A stretch of DNA of 64,000 nucleotides. Source: Cryptomeria japonica. Lineage: Eukaryota; Streptophyta; Pinopsida; Cupressales; Cupressaceae. The stretch covers positions 242,605,924 through 242,669,923 of the forward strand of contig NC_081409.1 in NCBI RefSeq assembly GCF_030272615.1, given 5' to 3'. Of the stretch, positions 28,701-40,700 are shown piece by piece (positions within the stretch are counted from its first letter, which is position 1; every line of letters begins with the position of its first letter). Below the pieces are notes generated by a model. The model saw only the letters and a program-made list of their open reading frames with translations. It made no database searches and was not told the origin of the DNA. Position numbers and translations under genes: made by a program.

Positions 28701-31700
28701 CTAAGGCTGAATCTGCATTCAAAGCTATTGTTTCCGGGAAGCAGAGATATGATCCGAGAGAAAGTTCTACAAGAGTATCTAGATATGAGAAAGAGATGAA
28801 AGAGATGGAAGATGAAGAAAGAGAGCTTGAGGAGCTTGAAGCACTTATTGCCAGAAGATTGTCTAACGGTGGCGGTAAGTATGAAGGAAAGTTACCTCTT
28901 AAATATTTTTCATGTAATAAGATAGGACATTTTGCATCAAGCTGTCCGAAAAGAGAGAGAAATCCTAAGAAGCCATATAAGCCCTATAAGCCTAAATATC
29001 AGAAGAAGTTTTATTATGCTGCTGATGAAGGTGTGACAAATGATGAGTAAGATAAGGGAAATTCAGGAGATGAATTTGTATTCATTGCTATCAAGGAATA
29101 TGATCGTGTAACTACAGATTCTACAAGCTGCATTAATGAGGAGAGCTTTGGCTGCTAAAGTTGAGGAGAAAGATGAATGGGTTTTTGATAGTGGTTGCGC
29201 TCATCATATGACAGGTGATAAGAGTAAACTTGTAAATCTGTAAAAGTATGATGGTGGTATAGTAAGATTTGGTGATAACAAAGATTGTGTAATCTGTGGT
29301 AGAGGTTCTATTTCTCTTGATGGTAAGCACAATACTGATGATGTGTTGTATGTTGAAGATTTAAAGCATAATCTTTTGAGTGTTGGTAAGATGGTTGACA
29401 AGGGATATAACTTGCAATTCAAGAATGGCAAATGTGAGATCTTGAGTAACTCCAGAACTGAGATTGCATTGGGTACAAAGACTAAAGGTAATATCTTTCA
29501 CTTGAATGTTGGTGGTAAAAGTTGTTTGATTGCTCGGGTTGATGAAAGTTGGTTATGGCATAGAAGAATGTGTCATGTAAATTTTAATTGCAAGGTTAAG
29601 ATAAGTTCCACTCAAACAGTGAGAGATCTATCGAAGTTTAGAAAGCCTTCTAATCCGATATGCAAGGAATGTCAATTAGGGAAGCAGACAAGAGTTCCTT
29701 ATAAGAGCAAACAGTATAATTCTAATGGATTGTTGGATCTTGTACATACTGAACTATGTGGCCATTCTAGAGTGAGAAGCTTTCAGGGTGGCAGGAACTT
29801 CATGTTGCTGATTGATGATTATTCAAAAATGATGCGGGTTACCTTCTTAAGGGCGAAGTCTGAAGTGTTGGAGAAGTTCAAGATTTTCAAAGCCAGGGTT
29901 GAAACTAAGACTGGATTGAAGCTGAAGTATCTAAGATCTGACAGAGGTGGAGAATTCACTTCCAGTGAGTTTAATGCATATTGTGAAAAGCATGGAGTTA
30001 AGAGACAGTTATATGCTACTAAGACACCACAGCAAAATTGTGTTGTAAAAAGAAAGAATAGAACAGTTCAAGAAGCTACTAGAAACATGATGATTGAAGG
30101 AAATGTTCCGCATGTGTATTGGAGAGAAGCTATGAGTACTACAGTATACACTATTAACCGAGTAAATGTCAAAGGTGATACTGGTAAGACTCCTTATAAG
30201 TTATGGTTTGGTCATGCTCCTACTGTTAGATATTTCGGAATTTTTGGAAGTAGATGCTATATCAAAAGAGATGAAGATCTTGGAAAGTTTGATGCTCGAT
30301 GTGATGAAGGACTTTTTCTTGGTTATTCTACTAGAAGTAAGGCCTACCGGTGTTATAATAAAATATTGAGCAAGATAGTTGAAAGTGCTAATGCGAAGGT
30401 AATGTAAGACAGATCACATCTTGCAGATATCATTTTGATGATCAGGATGCCAGTTCAGATAAAGGATGTTGTCGGGTAATTAAGCAATAAGACATTTAAT
30501 GTAATTAGAGTTAATGACGGCAGTTAACCCGTTGGTTGTCGACAGTTGACACCGGGTAACTGACCGGTCACCTTTATATATTAGCGAGTCCTTGGTCATG
30601 GAGACGGAGTTAGTATGGTCATTGTCATTGTACTGACATTATTATGAATCAATGAAGATCTGAGTTCATTTATATTTTGTCATGATGTATTCTGTCATGT
30701 CTATTATTTCTGCAATGCATTGAATTACACTTTATTGGCAAAACATTTGGCATCGTTGCCTAGACAGACTCAGGAAAAGGAGCGGATGGCGTACGGATGC
30801 GATGGGCCTACCCGCGAGCGAGATTAACCCTGAGGCGGACGACGCACGAACAGAGCTCTACGACGGAGAAGATACTACAACAAGGGAATTTTCAATCCTG
30901 CTTCAGGTGGCCATCGAAACCTACGTCCGAAGAGAGGCCACGGAGGCGGAAGTTCCAACAAGTGTCGTGTGGACCGCACTGGAAGTTAGCCCTACGGTGA
31001 ATCAATTGATGAACCACCTCCCCCGATTGCTTGCACAAGCTTCACTCGCACAGCGGGCTCGCCTGGAGGAAATTGCTTGCGAAGAACGACACCAATAGAT
31101 CCTCCTACAGTATGAAGAAAACAACCATCGTTGGGAAGCGCAACAGGATGGCATGCGACGGGACACTTGAACCTTGAGCCGTACGGGGCGGAATAAAGAA
31201 CACTCATTGTAATAATTATGTCATATTGTTGACATAGACTTGTATCCCACAGGATGAATGAATAAAAGTGTTCTACTTTTTATATGTCGTTGTTATATAT
31301 AAAGCCGTACGGGAATTAATGCCCAATACATTAAATAAAGACAAAAATAAGCAAGAGTATATAGATGAACGTGCAGTAGCCCGACGTGCCTTGATCCTTG
31401 AACAGCAAGCGGAAAGGCGACGGAGGTATAAGCGAAGGGAGGAGGAACGCTCCGAAGGGGACAGTGAGGCCGACGGCCACCCACGGAGTCGGGAGGAGTT
31501 ACTTGCGGAAACCCGCCGCAAGATAGAGTGTACTAAAACTCAGTTGAGGGACTTGAGGGACTTGTCACGCACACCAGAGGCTAGGGAAACTCCACGGAGT
31601 AGGGAGGAGGCAAGGGAGGGAGAAGACACCGGGGCTGCCAGGAGTGTCGGAGGGACACCGGGGCACGACGGTCAAGCACCTTTTACAGGATCTAACCCAT

Positions 31701-34700
31701 CTGGAGTAGGACAACATCCACCAGTAGTAAAAAGACAAGGCATGGCACAAAAACAAAAACTTCCAAAGTTCCATGGGGACGGGAAAGAAGACCCTATCCG
31801 CCACTGTCGCACTTGTGAAACAATTTGGGGAGCGAATGGTATTACCGATCAGGATGAGTGGGTAACACAGTTTCCCACAACCCTAAGGGGCGTGGCCATC
31901 GACTGGTTCTCCGATACAGAGAAGGCTAAAATTAGCACATGGCCTGACTTGAAGAAGGAATTTCAAGCGGAGTTTTGTCTCCTACGAGACGATAATGAGA
32001 TCATAGCCGAAATTATGGCACGAAACAGAGGAAGAACGAGACGGTTCGAACCTATAGCCGGCGGCTCAAAGAGCTGCTAGGAAAAATGGAGAACCAGCCC
32101 GCAGACGGACTGAAAAAACGGTGGTTCGTGGAAGGTCTAAAGACGTCTCTTAGACGGAAAATGAAGATCGTACCTCCCTCTTCATATATCGATGCCTATA
32201 ATAGGGCAATGGATTTAGAAAGCGAGCAGAAGACGTCCAAGAAAAAGAAAAATAAATCCTCGTTAGACGACGATTCCTCTTCTGACAAAAGAAGTAGCAG
32301 TGATGATGAGTCTAATCGCAAGGTACAGGCTCTCCAGAAAGATATGGAGCGAATGATGAGAGAGATGAAGGCGACCAAAGGAAGCACAAGCAAAGCCGAC
32401 GAAGGGGATTTATGGTGCACAGACTGCCGCAGCGACAGACACACCAAGGGGTCTTGTCCAAAGAAAGCATTTTGTGATATTTGTCAGATTGTCGGACACC
32501 TTACCAAGGAGTGTCCGTACAATATGAGGACCCGTAACCAACAGGTTCTCTTTACGGAACCATCTGCGCCAGCCGACACGTCCCAGCCTGCGATCAACAA
32601 CGCGTCGTCTAGTGGCTATCGGAACAACACGCGAGGAGGAAGAGGCAATAATAATAATACTAATAATAGAAGCCAAATCCAATACGACGCTAAAGGGCGG
32701 CCGATAATACAATGTCGGGCTTGCAACCAATGGGGGCATTTTGCCAGGGACTGTACGGCGGAGGAAGTGCCACAAAAACTTTTCAAGTGGTGCGGTCCGG
32801 GGGACCATGAGGATGGCAACTATCCGAAATCTGGAGTGAATTTGTTGAATGTAGAAACGGAGGATGTGCTCGCCATAACAAGATCCAAGACCAAAGCGGC
32901 CACTTACCCAGATCCTCCTACAGAAAAACGAAAGGCACTGGAGGCACGAGCAGAACTGGAGAAGGAGATGTCGACGAACAAGGATGCACACAGGCTTGCA
33001 AGTACTTCTCGCTCTGAAGCAGAAACAAATATTATAAACCAACTGCTACAGGTCGAGATACCCGTCAAAATGAAGGATCTCCTAGAAAGTATGCCACAGT
33101 TGCGGACGGCACTTCTGCAATCCGTACTGATAACCCCAGTCGGCCGACCAACACATGGAAGGGACAACCTTGGCGAGACAGCGGCAGACCCATTAGCCCT
33201 GACGATCAACAATGGTAGACACCCAGCAGTGGTGGAAATGGGTATACTGGGCACCATCTTGACCGACACCATTGTCGACGGCTGGTCGGGAGTAAATGTC
33301 TTGCCAGAGGAAACATGGAAAAAATTGGGCAAACCTACTCTCTGGCCGTCCACCTTTAATTTATTGGAAGCAAACCAACACGGCATCAAGCCGCTTGGCA
33401 CACTCATGGCGCAGCCAGTAACAATCGGAACACAGCCGTTCGTCTTGAACTTTGTGGTCATCCCATTGAAGAAGAAGGGATATGATGCCATCCTTGGCAG
33501 AGGCTGGCTGGTGGCGGCAAAAGCAAACCACAATTGGAAAAAGAACACCTTGTCCATGGAAAAGGCCGACAGAAGATATATCATTGACCTCAAAACCCAA
33601 CTGGTCAGTGAACAGTTGGCATCAGAGTCAGAGTCCGACGGGGACTACGGTATGGACGAAGGGAAGGATGGCAAGGAACCAGATGACGAAGGCATCTTAG
33701 GAATTCAAGCCTGTTCTCAGGACGTGACGGATTCTTTGAGAGGGCTCTTCCATTGGCAAATGGAAGACTATGAATTATTGTACGGGTGCAATGTGCTGGA
33801 GATCGAAGAAGAACCTGACGAGAACGAGTTCCCGCCAGAGTACGGACAATACAAGGAAGGGGATGCCCCTGTGGATGACACACCAGTGCACCAGTTCGAC
33901 AAAAGTAAGCCCATAAGGTACGAGGAATCCACACTTAAAATTACAAATCTTGGAGAAACTTCATAACAGAAAAATATTCTGGTCGGCGACGACTGGAATC
34001 CGGTCTTGAAGACGGCGGCGTTCAAAATTTTCATAGAGTACAAGGATGTGTTTGCCTGGACGTATAAAGACCTCAAAGGGGTACCACAAGAACTTTGTGT
34101 ACACCGGATCCCTCTGGTTCCCAGAGCCGTGCCTGTACGGAAGCGGCCATACAGGATAAACAAAAATTATGCCGCTAGGGTAAATGACGAAATTGACCGC
34201 ATGCTCGAAGCAGGAATCATCTTCAAGGTCCAGACTAGCGAATGGGTATCACCCATTGTGATATCCTTGAAAAAGGAGGCCGATCAGATAAGAATCTATG
34301 TAGACTTCAGGTGTTTGAATGTTGTCACAATTAAAGATCCATTTCCCATACCATTCACAGACACCATCCTCGAGGAAGTAGCGGGCCATGAAATTTATTC
34401 ATTTATGGATGGATTCTCCGAATATAATCAAATTTCCATTGCAAAGGAGGACAAATTGAAGACCACCTTTGTCGTAGAAGATGGCGTCTATGCATACAAC
34501 CGGATGCCATTCGGGTTGTGCAACGCGCCAGCTACCTTCCAACGGATAATCCTCCATATTTTCGACAAAATGTCCGTAGGAAACTTCAAAGCATTCTTGG
34601 ACGACTGGTCCATTTACAGCACGGAAGAGGCACATCTCGCCACACTTGATGAATGCATGGAAAGATGCCGACGAGCCTGCCTCGCCCTAAATCCCAAGAA

Positions 34701-37700
34701 ATGCAGATTTATGGTGCCTCAAGGCAAGTTACTAGGGCACATCGTCTGCAAGGCCGGACTAAAGATTGACCCTGACAAGGTACGGGTCATTGTGGAGATG
34801 GAGGCGCCCGACGATGTCACTGGCGTCAAGTCATTTCTTGGACACATTAGGTATTATAGGCGGTTTATTAAGAACTTTGCCCAAGTATCATACCCACTTG
34901 ATATGCTGACACGAAGGGGGGAGTCGTACATCTGGGGGACGGCCCAAGAAGAGGCTTCCCAGGAGTTAAAGTCACGGTTGGTAGGTGCGCCAATCCTGAC
35001 ATATCCAAACTGGGACAAAGAGTTCCATGTACATGTCGACGCATCCAACTTTGCCATAGGGGCCACACTGGTGCAGGTTGGCAGCCACGGGCTAGACCAC
35101 CCAGTGTATTTTGCAAGCCGACTCTTGTCAAAAGCAGAGAAGAATTACAGCACGACAGAGAGAGAAGCCCTCGGGATGGTATACTCCGTCCAGAAATTCC
35201 AACATTACCTATTGGCGACACCATTCACATTTTATGTGGATCACCAGGCGTTGATGTACCTGGTGAACAAGCCAATCATCCAGGGGCGGATTAGCCGATG
35301 GCTGTTGCTGTTACAAGAATTTACATTCAACATCATTGTCAGACCTGGCAAGAGCCATGTCATCGCCGACCAGCTATCATGGATCAAGTCTGGAGAGCCG
35401 GCCGAAGGTGTTAACGAGGATTTTCCGGACGCCCATCTCTTCCACATTGCCATCCTTCCTGCCTGGTACACGAGTGTGGGCGAATACCTGTCAACTTCAA
35501 AATTTCCTAAGGAAATGTCGTCAAGCGAAAGACGAAAACTTGTACTAAGAAGCAGAACGTTCCAACTTATAAATGGCCTTCTCTACAAGATGGGACCTGA
35601 CCAGATCCTACGACAATGCGTCTTGGAAGAGGAAATCCCAAGAGTCCTGAGAGAAGCACATGAAGGGGTCGCAGGAGGACACATGGGACCGGACATGAGG
35701 GCAAGGAAAGTCTTACTAGCAGGCTTATGGTGGCCGACAGTGCATAATGACGCCAGAGAATGGGTGACAAGTTGTGATACATGTCAACGCGCTGGACGAC
35801 CGTTAAAGAGGGATTTTATGCCACTCAACCCATCGAATGCTCAAGAGCTGTTCAAAAGATGGGGGTTAGACTTCATTGGTCCGTTGAAACGAAGCCGAGC
35901 CCGACGATGTAGATACATTGTCGTGCCGACCGAATACTTGACCAAATGGGTCGAAGCGAGGGCCTTGGCAGACAACTCCGCCGTTAGTACGGTGAGATTC
36001 ATTTATGAACAAATTATCACCCCATACGAAATACCTTTACAGTTGACAAGCGATAGAGGAGGACACTTCGTAAACCACATTATCCGGCTGTTGACAACCG
36101 AATTCAAAATTTTCCACTCTCTATCAAGCCCGTACTATCCTCGGGCAAACGGCCAAGCTGAGGCGACCAACAAAATCATGGTGTTAGTAATTTATAAGTC
36201 CTGCGGGGTTGAGAAGGAAGACTGGGAGGAGCGTCTACCGTCGGTACTTTGGGCGTACCAAGCAACTTACAAGGTAACCACTGGGTAGACACCATTCCAA
36301 TTAATGTACGGCCAAGAGGCTGTGGTGCCAGTGGAATTCATGGTGCCAAGTCTCAGAAATTGCCATTGACAACAGGTTAGGCGACATGGAAAGCCTCCAG
36401 GAGAGACTATACGCCCTGAATAAGTTGGATGAAAGACGGACGATGGCACAGTGGGCGACGGAGACAGCTCAGCAACGACGGAAAGCCTGGCACGACAAAC
36501 ATTTAAGAAGGATGCAGTTCACCCCGGGGCAATTGGTATTGAAGTTTAATGGTCGAAACGAAATTAAGCCAGGCAAGTTCAGGGTAAAATGGCTAGGCCC
36601 CTTTAAGATTCACGAAGTTGGCGCAAACGGAGCCATCAAGCTCTGGACGATGGATGGGATGGAGGTGCCTGATGCAATAAATGGCTCCAAGTTGAAAATC
36701 TATCACCAACGGAGGCAAGAGACGAGGTCCGCCCAGGCAAACAGGTAAGTGCAGTCGTATGGAAATGACCGTACGGTAGGTCCGTATGACCCCGTACGGT
36801 GCCATAGGAAAAAAAAAAAAAGGAAAATTAAAAAATTAAAAAATATAAAAAATGTTGTTGTACAGAAATAACAGTACAGTAGGATTCGTACAGTCGTACG
36901 GTATGGAACTTTAAAAAAATTATAAAAAATAAAATCAAAATCAAAAAAATCCGTACCATTGTACGGTAAAGGCCGTACTGAATTGATGTTTTAAAAAACG
37001 TATTGTCGTACGGAAAAGGTCGTACGGACGTCCGAAATTGAGTTAAAAAAAAAGAAAAGAAAAAAGAAAAAAGGGATGTACAGAAAAAAGTTAAAGTTAT
37101 TTTTTTGTCATTAAGTGTTTTATATGGCATGAATACTCAGGGAATTGCCAAGTTAGAAAATTGTCGGGTTATAAAGACGTCCGTACGGACAAATCAGCTA
37201 CTTGCCAGTTAGAAAATTGTCAGGTGATAGCCGTACAATCAAATCAGCCGTACCACATTAGCAAGGCAAATCCATACAAAACGAAAGACAGTTAAGACTC
37301 GAAACAATTACAAATCGAACCCCAAACAAGGAATTTTTATTTTATTTTGATTAATGGCGACTGAACCTAGGGGATTAAAAAAGCTAGACTGGAGGAAGAA
37401 ATTGCAAGAAAGAGAAGAGCAAACCAAGAAGGAAGCCAAAAAGAAACCTGCTGTAGCAATGGGCGACCAAGACAAGGGCAAAGCAATTGCACAGGATGCA
37501 GGAAAGGGAAGAGTTACGCAGGTCACCGCCGATACAATTCTATTCGAGGGTTTGGCTGGAATGGTGTGCAGGCAATGGTGGGAAAATGCCACGAGCCCAT
37601 CAGATATTGAGTTAAAAATTGAATTAGCAAGAGCTAGGGTCCAGGATGCTATTCAGATGCCCATTTTCAATATTAAGGAATTCGAACCCTGCCTACGACA

Positions 37701-40700
37701 AATGATTAAAACATATGATCCTGAACTTCGCACATCGTCATTCAATTTCCAGCACACTGACATCATTGTTTCATTTAACTCTGATGATTTTGAGAGAGTA
37801 TTTGGCATTCCTGACAAGGGTAAAAAGATTGATAAAAAGGTAACAAACTTGTCCGAGGAAAGAAGAACCCAGCTATTAAAAGAAATGTGTAGGGGCAACT
37901 TGACTACAGAAGAATGGAGTCGCATCCTGGATCCGAAGGGAAGAGGTTTGAAGAAGACATTTTTAAAATCTGGCATCTGGCAATGTTTACTTGACGTAGT
38001 ACAGAGCAGGCCGACTAGCGCCAGCAGAGCGTCGGATGCGGCAATACCTATAATCGCATTGATGGCAGGACTCAGAAAGGGCACGGTGTATGATTGGGCC
38101 AGTCTACTGTCAGACAGAGCCCATGACTGTATAATGCTGAAACATAAAGTATTTTATATGTCACATCGCGCTATCGGATTATTTTTAGATTCCGTGCGGG
38201 TACAAGTTCCACCACACCGTAGAGGATGGCAGCCGCGGGATAGCATCGACTCCCTTAAGCCAGCTATATTTTATTGGTCAGAGCTGGATATTTTGACTAC
38301 CGCCGAGGGACAGACTAGCAGGAAGAGGAGGAGACCGGTCCACGTAGTGGTGTCGGCCAGTGACACGGATTCAGGACGACATAGCACTGGTGAGGAGGAA
38401 AGTGAGGGGTCGGATGATTCAGAGGAAGATAGCACCTTCAGGCTTTCACAGACCGAGCAGCCAATACCACCGCAAGAGACACCAACCACTCAGACAGTAT
38501 CATTGGCAAGTGTACCGAGGGGGCATCGTGGAATGCCTGGAGGGGGAGCTGGCAGGACCGGCCAGGTGGTATTTACTCCAGCATTCCTGACCGTCGGAGG
38601 AGAGGGAGGACCATTGGCATCATCTGGAGTCACAGTGGGTACCATCTCTACCATCCCCATACATGGGTTTGGTTAGATGCATCCTCGGCCTCCACCAGTC
38701 CAGCCATCGCCAGTCACAGCCAAGATGATGACACCAACAAGTGCACCAGTACGCATGCCCGTTATCCTGACGGAACCTAGGACAGAGGAGGCCCAGAGGA
38801 CGGTCGAGGAGAGGTCGGCGAGGGACGATGTCGATTCATGGCTAGACAGATATGCGACTCTACCTTCATCCCCACGCAGGCAGGCACCAACCACACCTTC
38901 CTACCCTTGTATTCCTTCACCTCCAAGGGTTATCGACTTGGACAATGGCACTAGAAAGCAGGGCGATAGAAAGACACCACTGGTGGAGGAGGGGGCGGTA
39001 TCACCACAGCAGCAGCATCAGGTTGGACAGATTGGAGAGGGGAGACCTACTGCCATGGTGCAGTTCTTAGCCAGGATGGAGGAGGAGGTTCAGTTACTGG
39101 TTGCCTCGACATTAGAGGAGTCTATCGGACAGCTCACTTTGCGGAGACTCCTTGCGTTTGCTACGTCTGGAGTAGCAGTGGCATTTCAGCAGTGTTTTGA
39201 GCAGCATGGATGGCCAACGCTTGATCTTCCAGAGATGCGAGCAAAGTGGCAGAGCCAGGAGGTGGCCGGAGGGAGTCAGACATAGTCTGTGGTCAGACGG
39301 ATTGAGCAAGCTGTATGAGATAGGTATCTCGAGCTTCAAGAGACTCAGCTCAGGCCGGATAGGGCTCAGAAGGAGTTGGCCACTCGCATCCCTGCATTGG
39401 AGACAGAGTTAGAGCAGCAGCGCACCCATGCTAGGAGTACAGATGAGATCCATGCCACCGTGAGAGGAGAATTGAGTGTCGTGAGGGCAGAGTTGGCAGT
39501 GCAGTCAAATGAGAGAGCCTCAGCAGAATCGAGAGTTGCTACCCTGGCAACCGAGTTGGAGGTGAAGCATCAGGAATTGATGGAGGCAGTGTTTCAAGTG
39601 AGGAGTTCCCGAGAGCGGCAGTTGCAGGCTGAGCAGGACCTCCGATACCGGACCGACCAGGTGGTACAGCTTCGGGAGCAGTTGGCAGTAGCAACCCCAG
39701 CCCCTCCACCATCAGGGACGCCTCCCTTACCCCCTCAGTAGTCTGTGTGTAGTTGTTATTTTGTGGGGTTCGTAGTTGTTATCTGTTGTAGGCATATCAT
39801 TCCCATTTTGTTGTCTATCGTTCGGAAACGACATTTCTTTTTGGGGGGGATGATGTTGTCGAGTAATTAAGCAATAAAACATTTAATGTAATTAGAGTTA
39901 ATGACGGCAGTTAACCCGTCGATTGTCGACAGTTGACACCGGGTAACTGACCGGTCACCTTTATATATTAGCGAGTCCTTGGTCATGGAGACGGAGTTAG
40001 TATGGTCATTGTCATTGTATTGACATTATTATGAATCAATGAAGATCTGAGTTCCTTTATATTCTGTCATGATGTATTCTGTCATGTCTATTATTTCTGC
40101 AATGCATTGAATTACACTTTATTGGCAAAACAAAGGAAAACAAGTGCAGACCCAAAGTCAAGTTCACATTGATCCGGAAAAGTCAGAGAATGAAGAGAAA
40201 GGTGCAAATGCTTGTGCAGAAGGAGTTCAAGAGCCTGAAATTCAAGAAAATCCTAAAACTCCCAGGTATGTGAGGTTGAGTCATTCAGAAAATCAGATTA
40301 TTGGTGATAAGAATAAAGGTGTGATGACTAGGAGAAGACTTGCTGAAGAAATTTGTTTGATTTCTAAGATTGAACCTAAAAATGTTGATGAAGCATGTAA
40401 AGATGAAAATTGGATTAAAGCTATGGAAGCAGAATTGAATCAGATTGAGAAAAATGATACATGAATCCTTGTTCCTAGACCTAATGATAAAAATGTAATT
40501 GAAACTAAATGGGTATTCCGGAATAAGTTGAATGAACAGGGTCAAGTTGTTCGAAATAAAGCTAGACTTGTTTGTAAGGGTTATTCACGGGTGGAAGGAA
40601 TTGATTATGAGGAGACTTTTGCTCAAGTAGCTAGAATTGAAGCAGTTAGATTATTTCTTGCTTCTACTGCTCACAAAGATTTCAAGGTTTATAGATGGAT

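Larger units (their letters stand above)
30467..40132 (+). mobile_element. complete Ty3/gypsy LTR retrotransposon, nested in Copia
   Basis: A 9,666-bp element with two 279-bp LTRs, perfect 5-bp duplication AAGGA, gag, protease, RT, RNase H, integrase, and an extra downstream ORF. No chromodomain follows integrase, and the extra 3' ORF recalls the Athila/Tat (OTA) lineage. The LTRs differ at 7 of 279 positions (2.5%) by my count, so it is fairly young against its host Copia copy. Stops and at least two frameshifts make it non-autonomous. Confidence 0.95.

Noticed and set aside
32196-36449. Many minus-strand frames of 60-229 codons
   Set aside because: Shadows of the gypsy gag-pol genes. None has family motifs.
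37354-39741. Envelope gene of an endogenous retrovirus-like element
   Set aside because: No signal peptide, membrane segment or glycoprotein-like features are visible; coiled coil alone is not enough.
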